From Lanius collurio (lineage: Eukaryota > Chordata > Aves > Passeriformes > Laniidae), in NCBI GenBank assembly GCA_020086605.1, contig JACBWW010000004.1, positions 27,995,047 through 28,059,046 on the forward strand: a DNA stretch of 64,000 bases, read 5' to 3'. The notes below the pieces were generated by a model, which was not told the DNA's origin, did not search any database, and saw only the letters and a list, made by a program, of their open reading frames with translations. Positions 42,001-53,200 of this stretch are shown piece by piece. A program made the translations under genes and the position numbers. Position 1 is the first letter of the stretch. Each line of letters begins with the position of its first letter.

Positions 42001-43105
42001 ATTATTTCCACATATCTTGGGTGTTCCCTTTATATGGGCTTTTCTTAATCATATGACCTCTGAGACTGTCCTAGGATTGATTAATATTCCAGACTTAACA
42101 GACATATAGAAAACACCTTCTTTTTTGGTGTTGTTTAACTCTAAGTCTTGAGGCATCCTCTGATGCCATTCCTTTTCTGTGTCCTCTCTACTTATGCTGT
42201 TACCTTTTCCTTCCTGACCTGCCAGAAACCAAATGTAGGGGAGATATAAAGACAGCAATAAAAAAACAGTTCTGCTGGAGCACAGGCTTAACTCAGACAT
42301 TTGTCTAGAACCTCAGCCTCATAGATGAGTGTTTCTGTTGTTCAAGGAAAGTATTTTATGACAGTAAGCACAATGTGTAGATATAAAAAACAGAACATTT
42401 TTTTTAAAGGGAAGGTCTGAAAAAGCTTTGGTCTGGGGGCAGGGGGACATGATGAACAATAGAGATCCTTGCTAAGAGTAACCCAGCTATGGGTAGGAGA
42501 CAATCTGATCTATTGTGCAAACTGGTAGGGGTTCATCATTCCAGTGTATAACTCAAATAAGAGTCTTCACCTAAACAGAGACTATTTTAGATATGTTGTA
42601 GAGTGCATAGTAGTTCATACAATCTATGGCAGGAATGTCTGTACTATATCTTTGTTTACATAGAACCACAGAATCACCAAATTGTTAGGGTTGGAAGGGA
42701 CCACAGCAATCACCTAGTTCTAACCCCCCTGCCATGAACAGGGTCAACTTCCACTTAAGCTGCTTGCTCAAAGCCCTATCCAACCTGGCCTTGAACACTT
42801 CCAGAGGTTTTGAAGAGGGAAATCAAAGACACAAGATGCCTTATCCATAATAAAAGGGAAACATTTGATTCCCCAATTCATGAAATTCAAATTCTTCCCT
42901 ATGACGCTTCATGTCTGCCAGAAAGATTTTCTCTGTGTACCCTCCTCATCTGTCTTTTTTTTTTTTTTTCTCTGCAGGAGTGAAGGGCAATGTGCAAGGC
43001 AACCTCTTCAAAATCATCACCAAAAATGATATTCATTATTACATCCAGGCCAGCTCCAAGGCAGAGCGAGTGCAGTGGATTGAGGCAATCAAACCACTGA
43101 CATGA
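33050..43105 (+). CDS. PLEK2: Pleckstrin-2 (complete)
   Basis: Nine coding exons: 33050-33100, 35592-35756, 36761-36942, 37977-38068, 38399-38586, 39126-39227, 40527-40610, 41723-41801 and 42978-43105 (TGA at 43103). All junctions are GT-AG and in phase, giving about 356 residues; mammalian PLEK2 is about 353. Domain order is N-terminal PH (GVLKEGFLVKRGHIVRNWKV onward), DEP (about residues 135-220, with SALVDWLISNNFAVSRFEAV), then C-terminal PH (KIVKQGFLVKQGHKRKNWKV to VQWIEAIKPLT). Each PH domain ends in the expected W-containing helix. PLEK2 binds D3 phosphoinositides and promotes actin rearrangement and cell spreading (family knowledge). It has two adjacent ATGs, at 33050 and 33053; the second has the better start context (A at -3, G at +4) and would remove one residue. 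The last intron holds a CR1 fragment. Confidence 0.98.
36555..36575 (+). repeat. Poly(A) tract, 21 bases
   Basis: Homopolymer in PLEK2 intron 2. I see no LINE or SINE body directly upstream, so it is not clearly a retrotransposon tail. Confidence 0.85.
42661..42805 (-). mobile_element. CR1 LINE 3'-end fragment in PLEK2 intron
   Basis: In inverse orientation to PLEK2. The plus strand shows the familiar CR1 complement: AGAACCACAGAATCACCAAA, GGTTGGAAGGGACCACAGCA, AACCCCCCTGCCATGAACAG and CCAACCTGGCCTTGAACACT. It ends about 170 bases before the last PLEK2 exon. Confidence 0.93.
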
Positions 43106-43986
43106 GTGATGTGGACTTCATATCAAATGACAAACTGTATTTGTGACCAAGCTTCCTGTTCTCATTTTCTGGAAGTGTTGTTTTTCCCTTGATAGTCTAT
43201 TTTCATTATTTGAATCACCATAACACCTACCAATTCCTGGCAGACCATGTAGACCAAATAACATAGATCCAGAATAATTCCCCCACCTTGAATTTACCAA
43301 CTAACCAAGAGATCAAAACAGGTGGATACAGACAAGCAGGGCTTTACAAAGAAACTATGAGATATTCCAAGATGGAAGAAAAGGATCTTTTGTACAGGTA
43401 TTCAGTCTATGTCTGACAGATCCAGGTTGTGCTTTATCTTAAAGCAGAATTGTCTTGCTCCTTTCCCCTTTATAAAGGGGCTCAAAAACTTAATTAGTTA
43501 AGACTGAAACATCTAAGTCATGAAAGGTGCTGGTGTCTGAGGATGCCTTTCTTGGTACATGACACGAATCTTGTGCTAAGCCACAATCCAGCTGCCAGGA
43601 CAATATGCATTGCAAAACAAACAAGGGGTCTGTCTGTCCATCCATCTGCTCTACTATTTAGTTCTCTGTTAGATTGGAAAAGAACAAAGAATCTTCCTCT
43701 CCACCATACAGGTTACCCTTCTGCTGGTAATGCCTCACAGCAGAACAGGATCCTGAGTAGCAAATCAGACCAGTGGAAATTCCAGACAATTTCTTGTGCT
43801 GAATATATTGGAAGAAATCCCTCAGCCATAAAAGCAAGACTTTTCCTTCTGATTATTACTGTAAGTCCATTTATGTTGGAGCACCATTTGGACAGAGAAT
43901 TATAGTAGCAGTCCTCACTATTGGTTTTTCTATCTTAAGTCATTATTTTTTTCCATTATTTGTCTACTAACCTTGTTGTTGAAATC

Positions 43987-43992
43987 ATTAAA
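43987..43992 (+). promoter_or_regulatory. Candidate polyadenylation signal ATTAAA for PLEK2
   Basis: The common variant hexamer about 880 bases past the PLEK2 stop. The intervening 43106-43986 shows no conserved reading frame and is taken as 3'UTR. No canonical AATAAA is evident between the stop codon and this point. Confidence 0.35.
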
Positions 43993-44414
43993 TATAAAAG
44001 AAAAACCCCAAACTGGTGCATTTGAATATCCTGTGCTTTTTAGAGACATGATTTTTCTCAGAGGGCGGGTTTGAGTATATGAAAAATAATGGTTTCATTT
44101 GCTGTAATTTTAGATTTATATATAAACTGAGACACCAGAGGGTAAAATGTAATGTAAGAAATTATTCAAACATGTGATCAGCCTGCTGATACACTATTTT
44201 TATAAAATTCCTTGTTTTATGAGTACCTGTATATGACAGTCAGACTCTGCAGAGCCTTCAAAAAGGCAGCATGCTATGTATCTTCCCTGAAGTCATGGAG
44301 GAATTTGATAATCTGCTATCCACTGATTCATCTCTGTACAGGTGTTTTGTTCTCCAAGTTGTGTACTGAAAAGAAGTCTCTTCATCGCCAAAGGCAGAAT
44401 ATGATACATGCTTG

Positions 44415-44424
44415 TTTATTTATT
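44415..44424 (-). promoter_or_regulatory. Candidate overlapping polyadenylation signals for the galectin-like gene
   Basis: Two overlapping TTTATT hexamers on the plus strand (AATAAA on the minus strand), about 800 bases beyond the stop codon of the minus-strand galectin-like gene. They suggest a 3'UTR of about 0.8 kb (44400-45224), convergent with PLEK2. Confidence 0.35.
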
Positions 44425-45224
44425 AGAATAGCCACGTATTTAGGATTTCACTCAAAAGCTACAGCAATGAAATAACAGCACACTTAAACACATTCAAATA
44501 TTTAAGAGTGCTGGTAAAGAAGTTTGCCAGCAAAGGTGCAGTTTTAATTAGATGCAAGAACAAGAATGGGCAGTGCAGTTTCAGCTACAGATACCATTTC
44601 CTAGGACTGGTCCAGAGAAGACTGAAATCCACAGCTGTTGAAAGCTTTCAATTCTAGAAAAGCTGCCTGGAAGAGACAAGGATGATGGTAAGGCATTTAT
44701 TGCTCTCTGCTGGGAAGCACAGATGGTTTTGTGCTGACTGAGCAGAGCTTCCAGAAAAAGCAATTCACCCCTGATAATGTGAGCCTTGCTGGGGCACATC
44801 AGACTCCCTTCTTCATTTATAAGAAAATCTCCTGCTTCCCTTTTCTCAGACCCACTACCTGCATAATGCTCAGTTCTAGTCATAAGGCTAACAACAGCCA
44901 CCCACCATAGAGGACTGAGCTCTGCCACCTGGCATGCCTGAGGGGGTAAGGAGGCATAAGGATGTGGGAGAACACCATAAATCTTGCCGTTTGGGAGGCC
45001 AAAACTGTATCTCAGCAAACGCTTTGAGATTTATCCAGACGAGGCATAGCTCGGCAATTGCTGAGTGTGTATGGGGGGAAAAAGTATGTATCTCAAACAC
45101 ATCTGTAAATTAAACATACAGTTCCCACTCTCCAAAATCAGCCAGGGGAAAAAGACAAAACATTTCTGAGACACGAAGAAGTACATTTGCCTCTGTCCTC
45201 TGGTGATAGGGTGGTCTCCTTTTT

Positions 45225-46743
45225 TCAAGCCACTTTGGTAAGCTTGATGTCTCCTGAGATCCGCAAAGCTTTCACCAAGTTCAGAGGCTGAATGCGGTGA
45301 GTGAAGTCACAGAGCTGCCGTCCATCAAGCAAGATTCGTATTTGCTGGTGTTCACATAAGAGCTCCATCTGCAATGGAAAAGGGCAGGGAAGGGTATTAG
45401 AGATCAGCAGCAGGGCTGATTTCAACAGCATGGACTTAGAACTAAATGTCATGGGGATAGCAAAGCACAAAGTCCACCAGTTCTGAAATGCCCCTAATAA
45501 ATAACCTACCCTCTTCTGAGATTGTACTGCAAAGCTCCAGTGAAAACTCTCACTAAGATTAGAGAAAGGGATGCATCTTTCCCATCAGGGCTTGAACCGT
45601 TGCTGTCTGTGCCAAACTAGACTAGTTAACTTGGCAATGTCAGTAGCGAGCTGTTTGTGGTCATATCCACAGCCTCCAGCCTTTCTCCCCTCCTTTTCTC
45701 TACCCTATTCATAGTAGCCCAACAATGACCTTGAACGTGTCGCCTGCTGTAAATGGAAAATAGGGAATAGTCTTCTCTTCTCTTCCCCATTTCCCAGCAA
45801 TTCGTGCATTTCGGGTGATGGATTTCTCACTGAAGTTAACTGTAAATAACAGTCCAATATCTTTGTTTGCATCCACTGGATCACAGAGCAGAGTCACTGA
45901 AAAGCTGAAAAAAAAGACCAATTAAATGACTAGAACTTTGAGAAATGTAAAGGACATGATGAATATGGCAGATGCTTATAGAGACTAGTGATAGCTGTTG
46001 GTTTCATGTCAGACTAAAACACGGGACTTTACAGGCTTAGAAGCTGGAGAAAGGGATAAGACACTGCTGGTCTTTGTTTCCTGCCCCTGTGCCCAGTAGA
46101 ATGCTAATGATTTCTGATGTTGCTTTCCCTCTCTCTTGACTGAAATCAAATCCTTCAACATGCACTCATTTGTGTCTTAAAGGAGGTTATGGCATACTCT
46201 TCACCAGTAGAAGCAGTGGAGTTGATAGCTGTAGATGCAAAAAAAGTGTAATGGTAAGCATAGTTGCTATTATCCAGGTAAAAGACAGCAATGAACCTCT
46301 ACATCCTGTGCCAAAACAGTTTTTTAAATGGTGTTGATTCCAACCCCCCCCAGACAACCAAGATTCAGGGTGAGAATTGCACTTCTTCCTGGAGGAAAAA
46401 TGTCACTTGTGTGTTCCCTCCAGTTCACATTAGATAAGGGTGAGAAGTAGAAAATCTTGTCAGGGCACTCAGAAAGACCAAACAGTGAACTCCTCCCTGA
46501 CCTTTTAATCTTAGACTAAATGCAGGAAAATTAAATAAAGCCATAAATTGTTAATCCGTTTGGCTTTCTTCCTTCAAAGAGCACATACCTCCACGAAAGC
46601 TTCTGAATTTAGAAGACAGGTAGGAGCATGTACAACAGCAGGCCCTTCACCTACCTCTTGGGTTTGGAGTGTACCATGCCTATGACTGTGAGTTTCATGG
46701 TTGGTCTCAGGCCACCTTTAATTTCACCAACATACTGCTCCAC
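45225..46743 (-). CDS. Galectin-related protein, LGALSL-like paralogue (5' end not found)
   Basis: Three minus-strand exons, 46655-46743, 45730-45904 and 45225-45368 (TGA at 45225-45227), join in phase with GT-AG borders. They give a 135-residue galectin beta-sandwich. It starts VEQYVGEIKGGLRPTMKLTV and ends LRISGDIKLTKVA. The middle exon carries GKWGREEKTIPYFPFTAGDT and the last starts MELLCEHQQIRILLDGRQLC. Exon layout and motifs (IKGG.RP, IPYFPF, LCEH, DG.QL.DF.HRIQ, GD..ITK-like end) match LGALSL, but many positions differ, so it is a paralogue. Classical galectins bind beta-galactosides. Here the His-x-Asn-x-Arg triad is Leu/Thr/Asn, while an Asn and WGREE are kept, so sugar binding is uncertain. 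The first exon of the incoming transcript must end in phase 0 upstream of 46743; I could not identify it. It lies between PLEK2 and ZFYVE26. Confidence 0.88.
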
Positions 46744-48559
46744 CTGCAGGGAACAGTGAAAATGGCTGCAGTGGGTCATGCTGTGGGTAAACCAGCTATA
46801 ACAGCTGCTTTGGTCACCTGATACACGGTATTTTTATGTGTACAAAAGAAATTGAAAGTATTTCCAGCCTAAAGTACTACTTGTAATCTAATGACACAAT
46901 AAATGTGGTTGCAGCACCCCAGTTGCTCTGGATGCAGCAGAGGAGAGGCTTTGTCAGCATGATGCGTGGTGTAGACTCTGCTTGAACCTACTCTGCCACC
47001 TCAAACTTGCTACCAGATTTTGGTGTGCTAACTTGGCACCATCAGGCCTTACATCAGGCCAGACAGCCTCTGTCCTCCACTGTAAAAGCAGTGTAGATGC
47101 TGCCCTGCCATGAATGTTGACCACATCATCATGGGCAGTCCCAGTCACACCTGTCCTGTTGTGACAGTGACTTTGAAAAGTCATACTTCTTCAGAGGCAG
47201 AAAAAGGCTTCTTGGTGGATCTACTTTTGTCCTGTTCACAGAGACCTGCAGTTGCAAGCTCCACACAAAGCTACATTTGCTTTTTCCAAACAGTTCTCTA
47301 ACAGCTTTGATGGTCAATGGAGGAACTAATGCAGGCCATAGCTGACACAGAAATATTAAAGAGAGAGACCTTGGAAAAAATTGATAGGGATGTTTTGAGG
47401 CTTCATTTTCAGAAATGGCTTTAAAATGTAAATGTCAGAATAGTCCAGCATGTAATCATTCCCCATGCAGATCCACTTAGAAAGACGCTGCTATAAAATG
47501 CTAAATGTTATTAGCAACTTGCGTAACACTGATAATATTCCAAGGCAATGCATAACAGACCCTGTTTGAGATAAAAAGAGCTTTATGGTTCCAGTGTTCC
47601 AAGGTAAAAATTCAGACAGTTTTGCTAGAAGACCTGCACAATATATGCACAAAAATTCAAGATAAAAAAATGTTTTGCCTATACCTCATTTCCTAGTTTC
47701 AATGTACTAATTGCATCTTCTGCTAAGATGACCTTATACAATTCATTTTCTCTCTTTGATATTCACATCCAGGTATGTTTAGAGCTTCACAGATATATTA
47801 ATAAACATATAATTCCTAACAAGGTCAATATTGGAAGAATAACTTCACAAGTACCTTTAAAAATGACAGCAGTAGTACTGATTGTTAATAATGTACATTT
47901 ACTCTTGCAGGAGCGGGCAGGTGGCTCCAGCAAGTATGTTTTGAACTTTGTAACAAAACAAAAGCATCAAGCACTTGATATGTCTTACATAAGCAAACTG
48001 CTTGTCAAGTGAGGAGTCTGTAGGGAGATGCTTCAAACTGGATAAAGCAATTAGAGACTGAGTTACAACCATAAAAGATCTCAGGATAAATGAAGTTCAT
48101 GCTCATACAAGTCTCATGTCTCACTAAAGCTTCTTCCTTGCCTAGAGAAAAGATACAAAATACTAGCTCAAACTGAAAGTGCACATTTTGTTTGTGTAGA
48201 TGTGCACCTCCGTAAGTACCATCACTAAAGTTACAGAGTATCAGAACTGAACAGAGAAATGACAACCACATGGTTTCAACAGTTACAGCTCATCCAGCGT
48301 GGCTGGAGAAAATTCAGAGGCGTGACTGCCCACACACCATCTCTCTGTGGACGCTTAGTTTCACCGTACAGGTGAAAAATACTCAGGAATCTGTAGGAAG
48401 TAATGGTAGAGACTCCTGCAAACTTCATGTGGAGTTTATAGGTGGGTCCCAGCACGTGCACACAGGCACAGCTCCCATCCCCTATTTTGGGTTCAGAAGG
48501 CCAGGGGACTCACTTGGTCACTTACTTTGGCGCACCTTTCCTCTGTCATTACCGCTCTC
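46744..48559. other. Non-coding interval upstream of the galectin-like exons
   Basis: Presumed 5' intron of the galectin-like gene or intergenic sequence. I looked on the minus strand for a short N-terminal exon ending in phase 0 and found none I could support. Reading frames here are short and unlike any family I recognise. Confidence 0.4.
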
Positions 48560-48879
48560 CCTCTCACACTTGCCTCGATGCAGCAGTCCCCGGAGGAGTT
48601 TTGTTTTGTGTGTCAGGACAAAAGCAAACAAAAAGCCCAGAATAAAGGGAGGATGTTGAGGGGGGTCTTATCTCTGTCAAACACTGGCTGGACACCACCC
48701 AGCCCAGCAGCTGAGTCATGGCCCTCCGTCCTTCTGGGGGAGGCTCACAAATAACACGGTGGGAGGGCAGGGGGACCCCCACTGCCCTGCACAGGAGCTC
48801 CTGTTGAGCTCGGTCTGGAGCTGTGCCTGGAGCTGCACCTGGAACCAGCAACTGATGCCTTTTCCTGGTCTTAAAATCA

Positions 48880-49300
48880 AGAGTCAAACATGGTTAGAAG
48901 AGGAAAAAGGGATTTTATTTAGTATTTATTTTAAGGATCCTTAGGTGCACACGTCTAGGTTAAATGCATCAAAATGCACACTGCAATGCCCACCCCCAAA
49001 AGATCTGGTATAACATCATAGGTTTTACTAATTAGCATATCTATAAAAAATTCTTTAATGAGAGGCTTGAATGAGCCTCCCCCCCACAGGGAGCCTTCCC
49101 CTGGAAGGTTCTATCTTAGTTTACAGATTGTGTTCTGGAGAGGACCTTGGGGTCTGGGGCACACTGATCCCTGCCTACAAAGCTTCTAAAATGTTTACTT
49201 TCTTAGCTCAACAAACAAGTCCAAGAATGTAGGCAAAAAGCTCTAAGAATACCGAAGTTATAAAAGGTATAAAGGGGGTATAAAAAAGAAAAGGCAAAAA
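48880..49300 (-). mobile_element. Possible solo LTR of an endogenous retrovirus (minus orientation, tentative)
   Basis: Read on the minus strand, the segment has features of an avian LTR. There is a TA-rich box near 49030-49050, then a stretch ending in tandem polyadenylation-like hexamers (AAATAAATACTAAATAAAAT near 48917-48938), then pyrimidine-rich CCCTTTTTCCTCTTC. Exact TG...CA termini, target-site duplications and an internal retroviral region were not found. It could equally be unique AT-rich sequence. Boundaries are approximate. Confidence 0.3.
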
Positions 49301-49476
49301 ATCTTCATGGCATCAGCTGTACCTAAACATTTTTATACAAGTATTGAAAGTTACATGCGAGCGTGCACAGCATCCTTGTGAGATACTCTGCAATACATAC
49401 ACATGCTTGTGTATGTAATACTTACAAACCCCACGTCATTTATTTATTAATACCAATTCTCTCTCAAAGGCATAAA

Positions 49477-49760
49477 TACATATAAGTGTATATATATATA
49501 TTTATACACAATTTACAGCCTTATATATACACCTCCATGTAGGTCTATAGACCCTATACATACAACTATATATACTGTATACACTGTAGATGCGTATATA
49601 TATATTTGTATATATGTATGGGGGGGTGTGTACACATATATATATATTTAGGTGTGTCTATATACATATACATGTTATATGTACCAGAGAGAGGTACACA
49701 GTGTTATACAGCTGTACAGGGGGTACATATACTCACACACACACATGTACCCTGTACGTG
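49477..49760. repeat. Degenerate TA/TG/CA dinucleotide microsatellite tract
   Basis: About 280 bases dominated by alternating purine-pyrimidine runs: (TA)n at 49488-49502, 49595-49605 and 49638-49650, and (CA)n at 49733-49746, with TG-rich spacers. It abuts the ZFYVE26 CpG island. Confidence 0.85.
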
Positions 49761-49794
49761 CACCTCTCCAGGTGTGTGTAGGCGTATTTAGGTG

Positions 49795-50252
49795 CATGCA
49801 GGCACTGACAGCCCGCTCCGGCAGAGGCCGCACAGCCCCCCCTCCCGAGCCGCCCCCTCACGGACCCCGCGGCCGGCACGGGGGGCGGAGCTCCGGGCGG
49901 GAGCCAATCAGAGCGGCGCGAGGCACGAACTCGGGGGGGGAGAGCGGTTGGCAGAGGGGGCGGGGCTTGAGCTGCCAGGGCTGCAGCGGCGGCGTCAGGC
50001 GCCCCAAAGAACAATGGCGGTTTGTTTACATTCCGCCCCGGCTCGGCCAATGGGAGGGCGCCTTGCCCGCGTGCCCGGCCGGCGGCGCGGTCAGCTGAGG
50101 CGGTGCTCAAGATGGCGGCGGCGCGGGGCGGTGGTGCTGGGGCGGTGCTGTAGAGACCAGCGCCGCCGGGGCCGCGCCCTGCCCCGCCAGGGAGCGCGGC
50201 ATCGCCTTCGTGTGTGTCACTCTGTCCCGGGTCACCTCCGCGTCCTGGGAAG
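49795..50252 (+). promoter_or_regulatory. CpG-island promoter and 5' leader of ZFYVE26
   Basis: A GC- and CpG-dense block begins abruptly after the microsatellite. It has CCAAT boxes at 49914-49918 and 50047-50051 and a GC box (GGGGGCGGGG) at 49956-49965. YY1-type elements occur at 50010-50020 (AACAATGGCGG) and 50109-50119 (AAGATGGCGGC); the latter typically sits just downstream of a TATA-less start site. No TATA box is seen. The layout fits a housekeeping promoter with initiation around 50.0-50.1 kb. Confidence 0.75.
50112..50153 (+). other. Potential upstream ORF in the ZFYVE26 leader
   Basis: An ATG embedded in the YY1-like element opens a 13-codon frame (MAAARGGGAGAVL, TAG) that ends 99 bases before the ZFYVE26 start. 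It is only relevant if transcription starts upstream of 50112. Confidence 0.35.
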
Positions 50253-53200
50253 ATGCATTCTTTTGGGAACGAAGAAGCGGACTCTCTGGAGCGACTCTTC
50301 GCGTTTTTCTGTGAGTGCGTACGGCGTGGGCACTGGGAGCTTGCACAGGCCTGCGTGCCCCAGCTGAGCCAGTGGCACGGGGACGGCCCCGGGAAGGTGG
50401 AGGCAATTCTTCAGGCTCTGGTAGCTTGTCCCATGGGGGTAAGGTAAGTAAGGTACTGCTATGGTTCAGCAGACTTGAGAGTGAAAGGGGGAGGAGCAAT
50501 TAGTTTAGTGTTGGCTGTGGGTGAAAGGTAGAATCAGGCACTTCGGTGCTGAGGTGTCTGTTGTCTGGACTTTGATGTCTTATCACTGACCAAGAACTTA
50601 ACAGGCTGCCCATCCCACCGGGATAACGACTTGTGTTCATTTACGTAACTGACATGGTGATTGATACAAGCTTAAAACTACTTGGAAGCATTTCAGAATG
50701 GATTTTAATAGATTTTACTGAAGGAGAAGGACCATCGCTTGAAATTGCATTTCTTTGACAATGAGTTTCGGTAATTTAGAAATGGAACCACCAAGATCAG
50801 CAATGTAGTAACTTAAAACATTCTCTTGTTTCCAACTCTTGAAAAATATCCCAATTTCTAAAAATGCAATTCTAAAAAGTTCAAATTATGCTGTTGATTT
50901 TGTATTTCTCTCACACCGTATTTTGGAATGTCATCGGTTTTACTTAATTCCAGTTACTTTTTATCTCTGCATTTGTGAAGAGTAACTTTCTAGCACTTCA
51001 GGGAACACTCTCATTCCCCCTGTCTTACCAGATAATCAGACTTTTTCACATAAAAGTTTGTGTAACATTTTAGTAAAGGTTCTAAGAAACAGTTTACACT
51101 GACAGCAGCTGAAGGAAGGTGTGCACGTGGTTAGATGAATATTTCTAACAGCCACGTGAGATATAAGCATTTTCAATCTTTTGATCTTTGATAGCTGGGC
51201 TATCACATTTAAAGGCTTTAGTTAGTAGTGCTGTTTAAAGGACAGGAACTATATTGTGCTTTCTCCTTTTCCTAGTCCCTTTGACCGTACTGCATATGTT
51301 CCTAACCGTGTAGGCTTTGGGATGCTGAAGTACTGGAGCACATGAAACACTGATGGAAATTAGAAGGATTCGTTAATTAGTACAGTACTTCACTTTTCGT
51401 TTGGGCATAGAGCTGCATTTGGGCTGCTGTAACCTAAAACTTAGTTTCATTTTTTAGGGTAGAAATAGGCAGAACAGGAAATAGCACTGTTTGGCAAGTG
51501 GTTACTTTTCAACAAAATCTGCTGAAGTGCTCAAGGAAAGCTATACAGACAGAACTTTGGACCAGAAAAAGGTTTCTTTGTTTTAAGGAACTATGCCAAT
51601 AGTTTTGAGGAACTATTTGGCCAATCTAAAAGCAGTTATTTGCACAGCAGAAATCACTGAGTTGATGTGCAAGAACACCAATATTCTGGTTTCCCTGCAT
51701 TCTTTTCCCTTGTCTTTGGCTACTTAGTTGTCTTTTTTTTTTTATTTTACTTGAAGAAATATGAAATCACAGTGTTCTCTGACAGTGTTTTCCTGTATCT
51801 TGGAGATGGAGAGGACCTTGTATAATCCACTGTATATGCTTCTTACTTTTGTAGATGGGTTCAGAATTCTAGCCTATGGAGAACTGCATGGCTTTGGCTT
51901 CTTGTGCTGGAAAAGTGGCTTGCCAGGAATCAGGTACAGAAACATCTGGTTGACTTCTAAATGCACTTTATATCTCTGACTTCTAACTGACTTCCAAGTG
52001 CAGAATGTCTCCCTAGTTGCTTACTTAAATGTAGGCTTTCCCACATTTCATGGAAGTTCTCAAGGTATCTGGAGACATGCACTACTTTTGCATGTCTACA
52101 AATTTATCAAGAAAGAACTGTTAATCTTCACACTGAAAAGAAAAACTGGTTTTTTTTAAAAGATATTAGAAGTTAACGTTGTAGCTTTGCACATTCACAT
52201 AAATGAAAAGCATGAGTTTATCAACTTCTGCATTTGTGTAGCACCCCTCTTACATTACATATGATATAGCTCAGGCATTAGACAATTTTTATAAGCTTTA
52301 TATGTTAAGGGATCTGCATGCTTTTTAAAGTTCATTTTTCCTTGTCACTACTTAGACTTTCATTTTTTCTTTACATTCTGAGGAGTTGATGGGTTTGTGA
52401 TTCTTTACAAGGTGACACTTGTCTCTGTTTCCAAATGTAGGGGTAAATAAAACCAACTGGTGTGAGAGCAGAACCTGACTGGAATAGCTTTTAATTGAGG
52501 ATTAGGTTACTTCAGAGAGATATTTTGGTCTGCCTCAACATGTTAATGAAATAGCTGTGATTAAATTTACATGCTAATATAAATAAAAGTTTTATTGACT
52601 AATGTATTTCCCATGCTTATACGAATTCAGAAAACTGTTCCAGTTGTTCTTCGGAAAGAAACTGAATTTTTATTATTCTTGGAAGAACTACAGAAAGATG
52701 TCTCTGAGGAAGTCCTAAAGGTGAGCTACTTCTGCGCCGTATTTCTTCTTGTTATGCAGTATGCCCAGCTTCATCAGATCGAAGTTAATGCTTCCTGCTA
52801 ACTGCTTGAGATGTTAATGTGTTATTAATCTTCTAGGCAACTGAGAGAGAGCATAATTCAGATCCCTTTGTGAAGTTAATCCAATGTGCCTGCAAGTGAT
52901 TTCTCTGGCTAGAGTAGAGGCTGCAGGCAGACAAGGAACAGGTTTTTCTACGGGCTGTTTCTTACACGTCTGTCCTGACTGCAGCTGCTTGCCACAGTCT
53001 TCAATCCATAGACACCTGTAATAATTGTAAACCTACAACCTGCTGTGAGCCAAAATAAACTATAGTCAGTAAGCACATTTTAAAAACTAGTTTATTTTCT
53101 TTTTCTTTCTTTAGGGATCTTAATTTTCCTCTCCTATGCACCCCTTTTCCCCCTTTCTGGAAGCTTTTGAATACTCTACTATTACTGCTGAGATTACATA

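Noticed and set aside
44581..45018. 145-codon minus-strand ORF just past the galectin-like stop
   Set aside because: Falls in the presumed 3'UTR of the galectin-like gene, has no recognised motif and no acceptable context.
49792..50367. 191-codon plus-strand ORF across the CpG island
   Set aside because: Arg/Pro/Gly-rich frame typical of GC-rich promoter DNA. It overlaps the real ZFYVE26 first exon in another frame.
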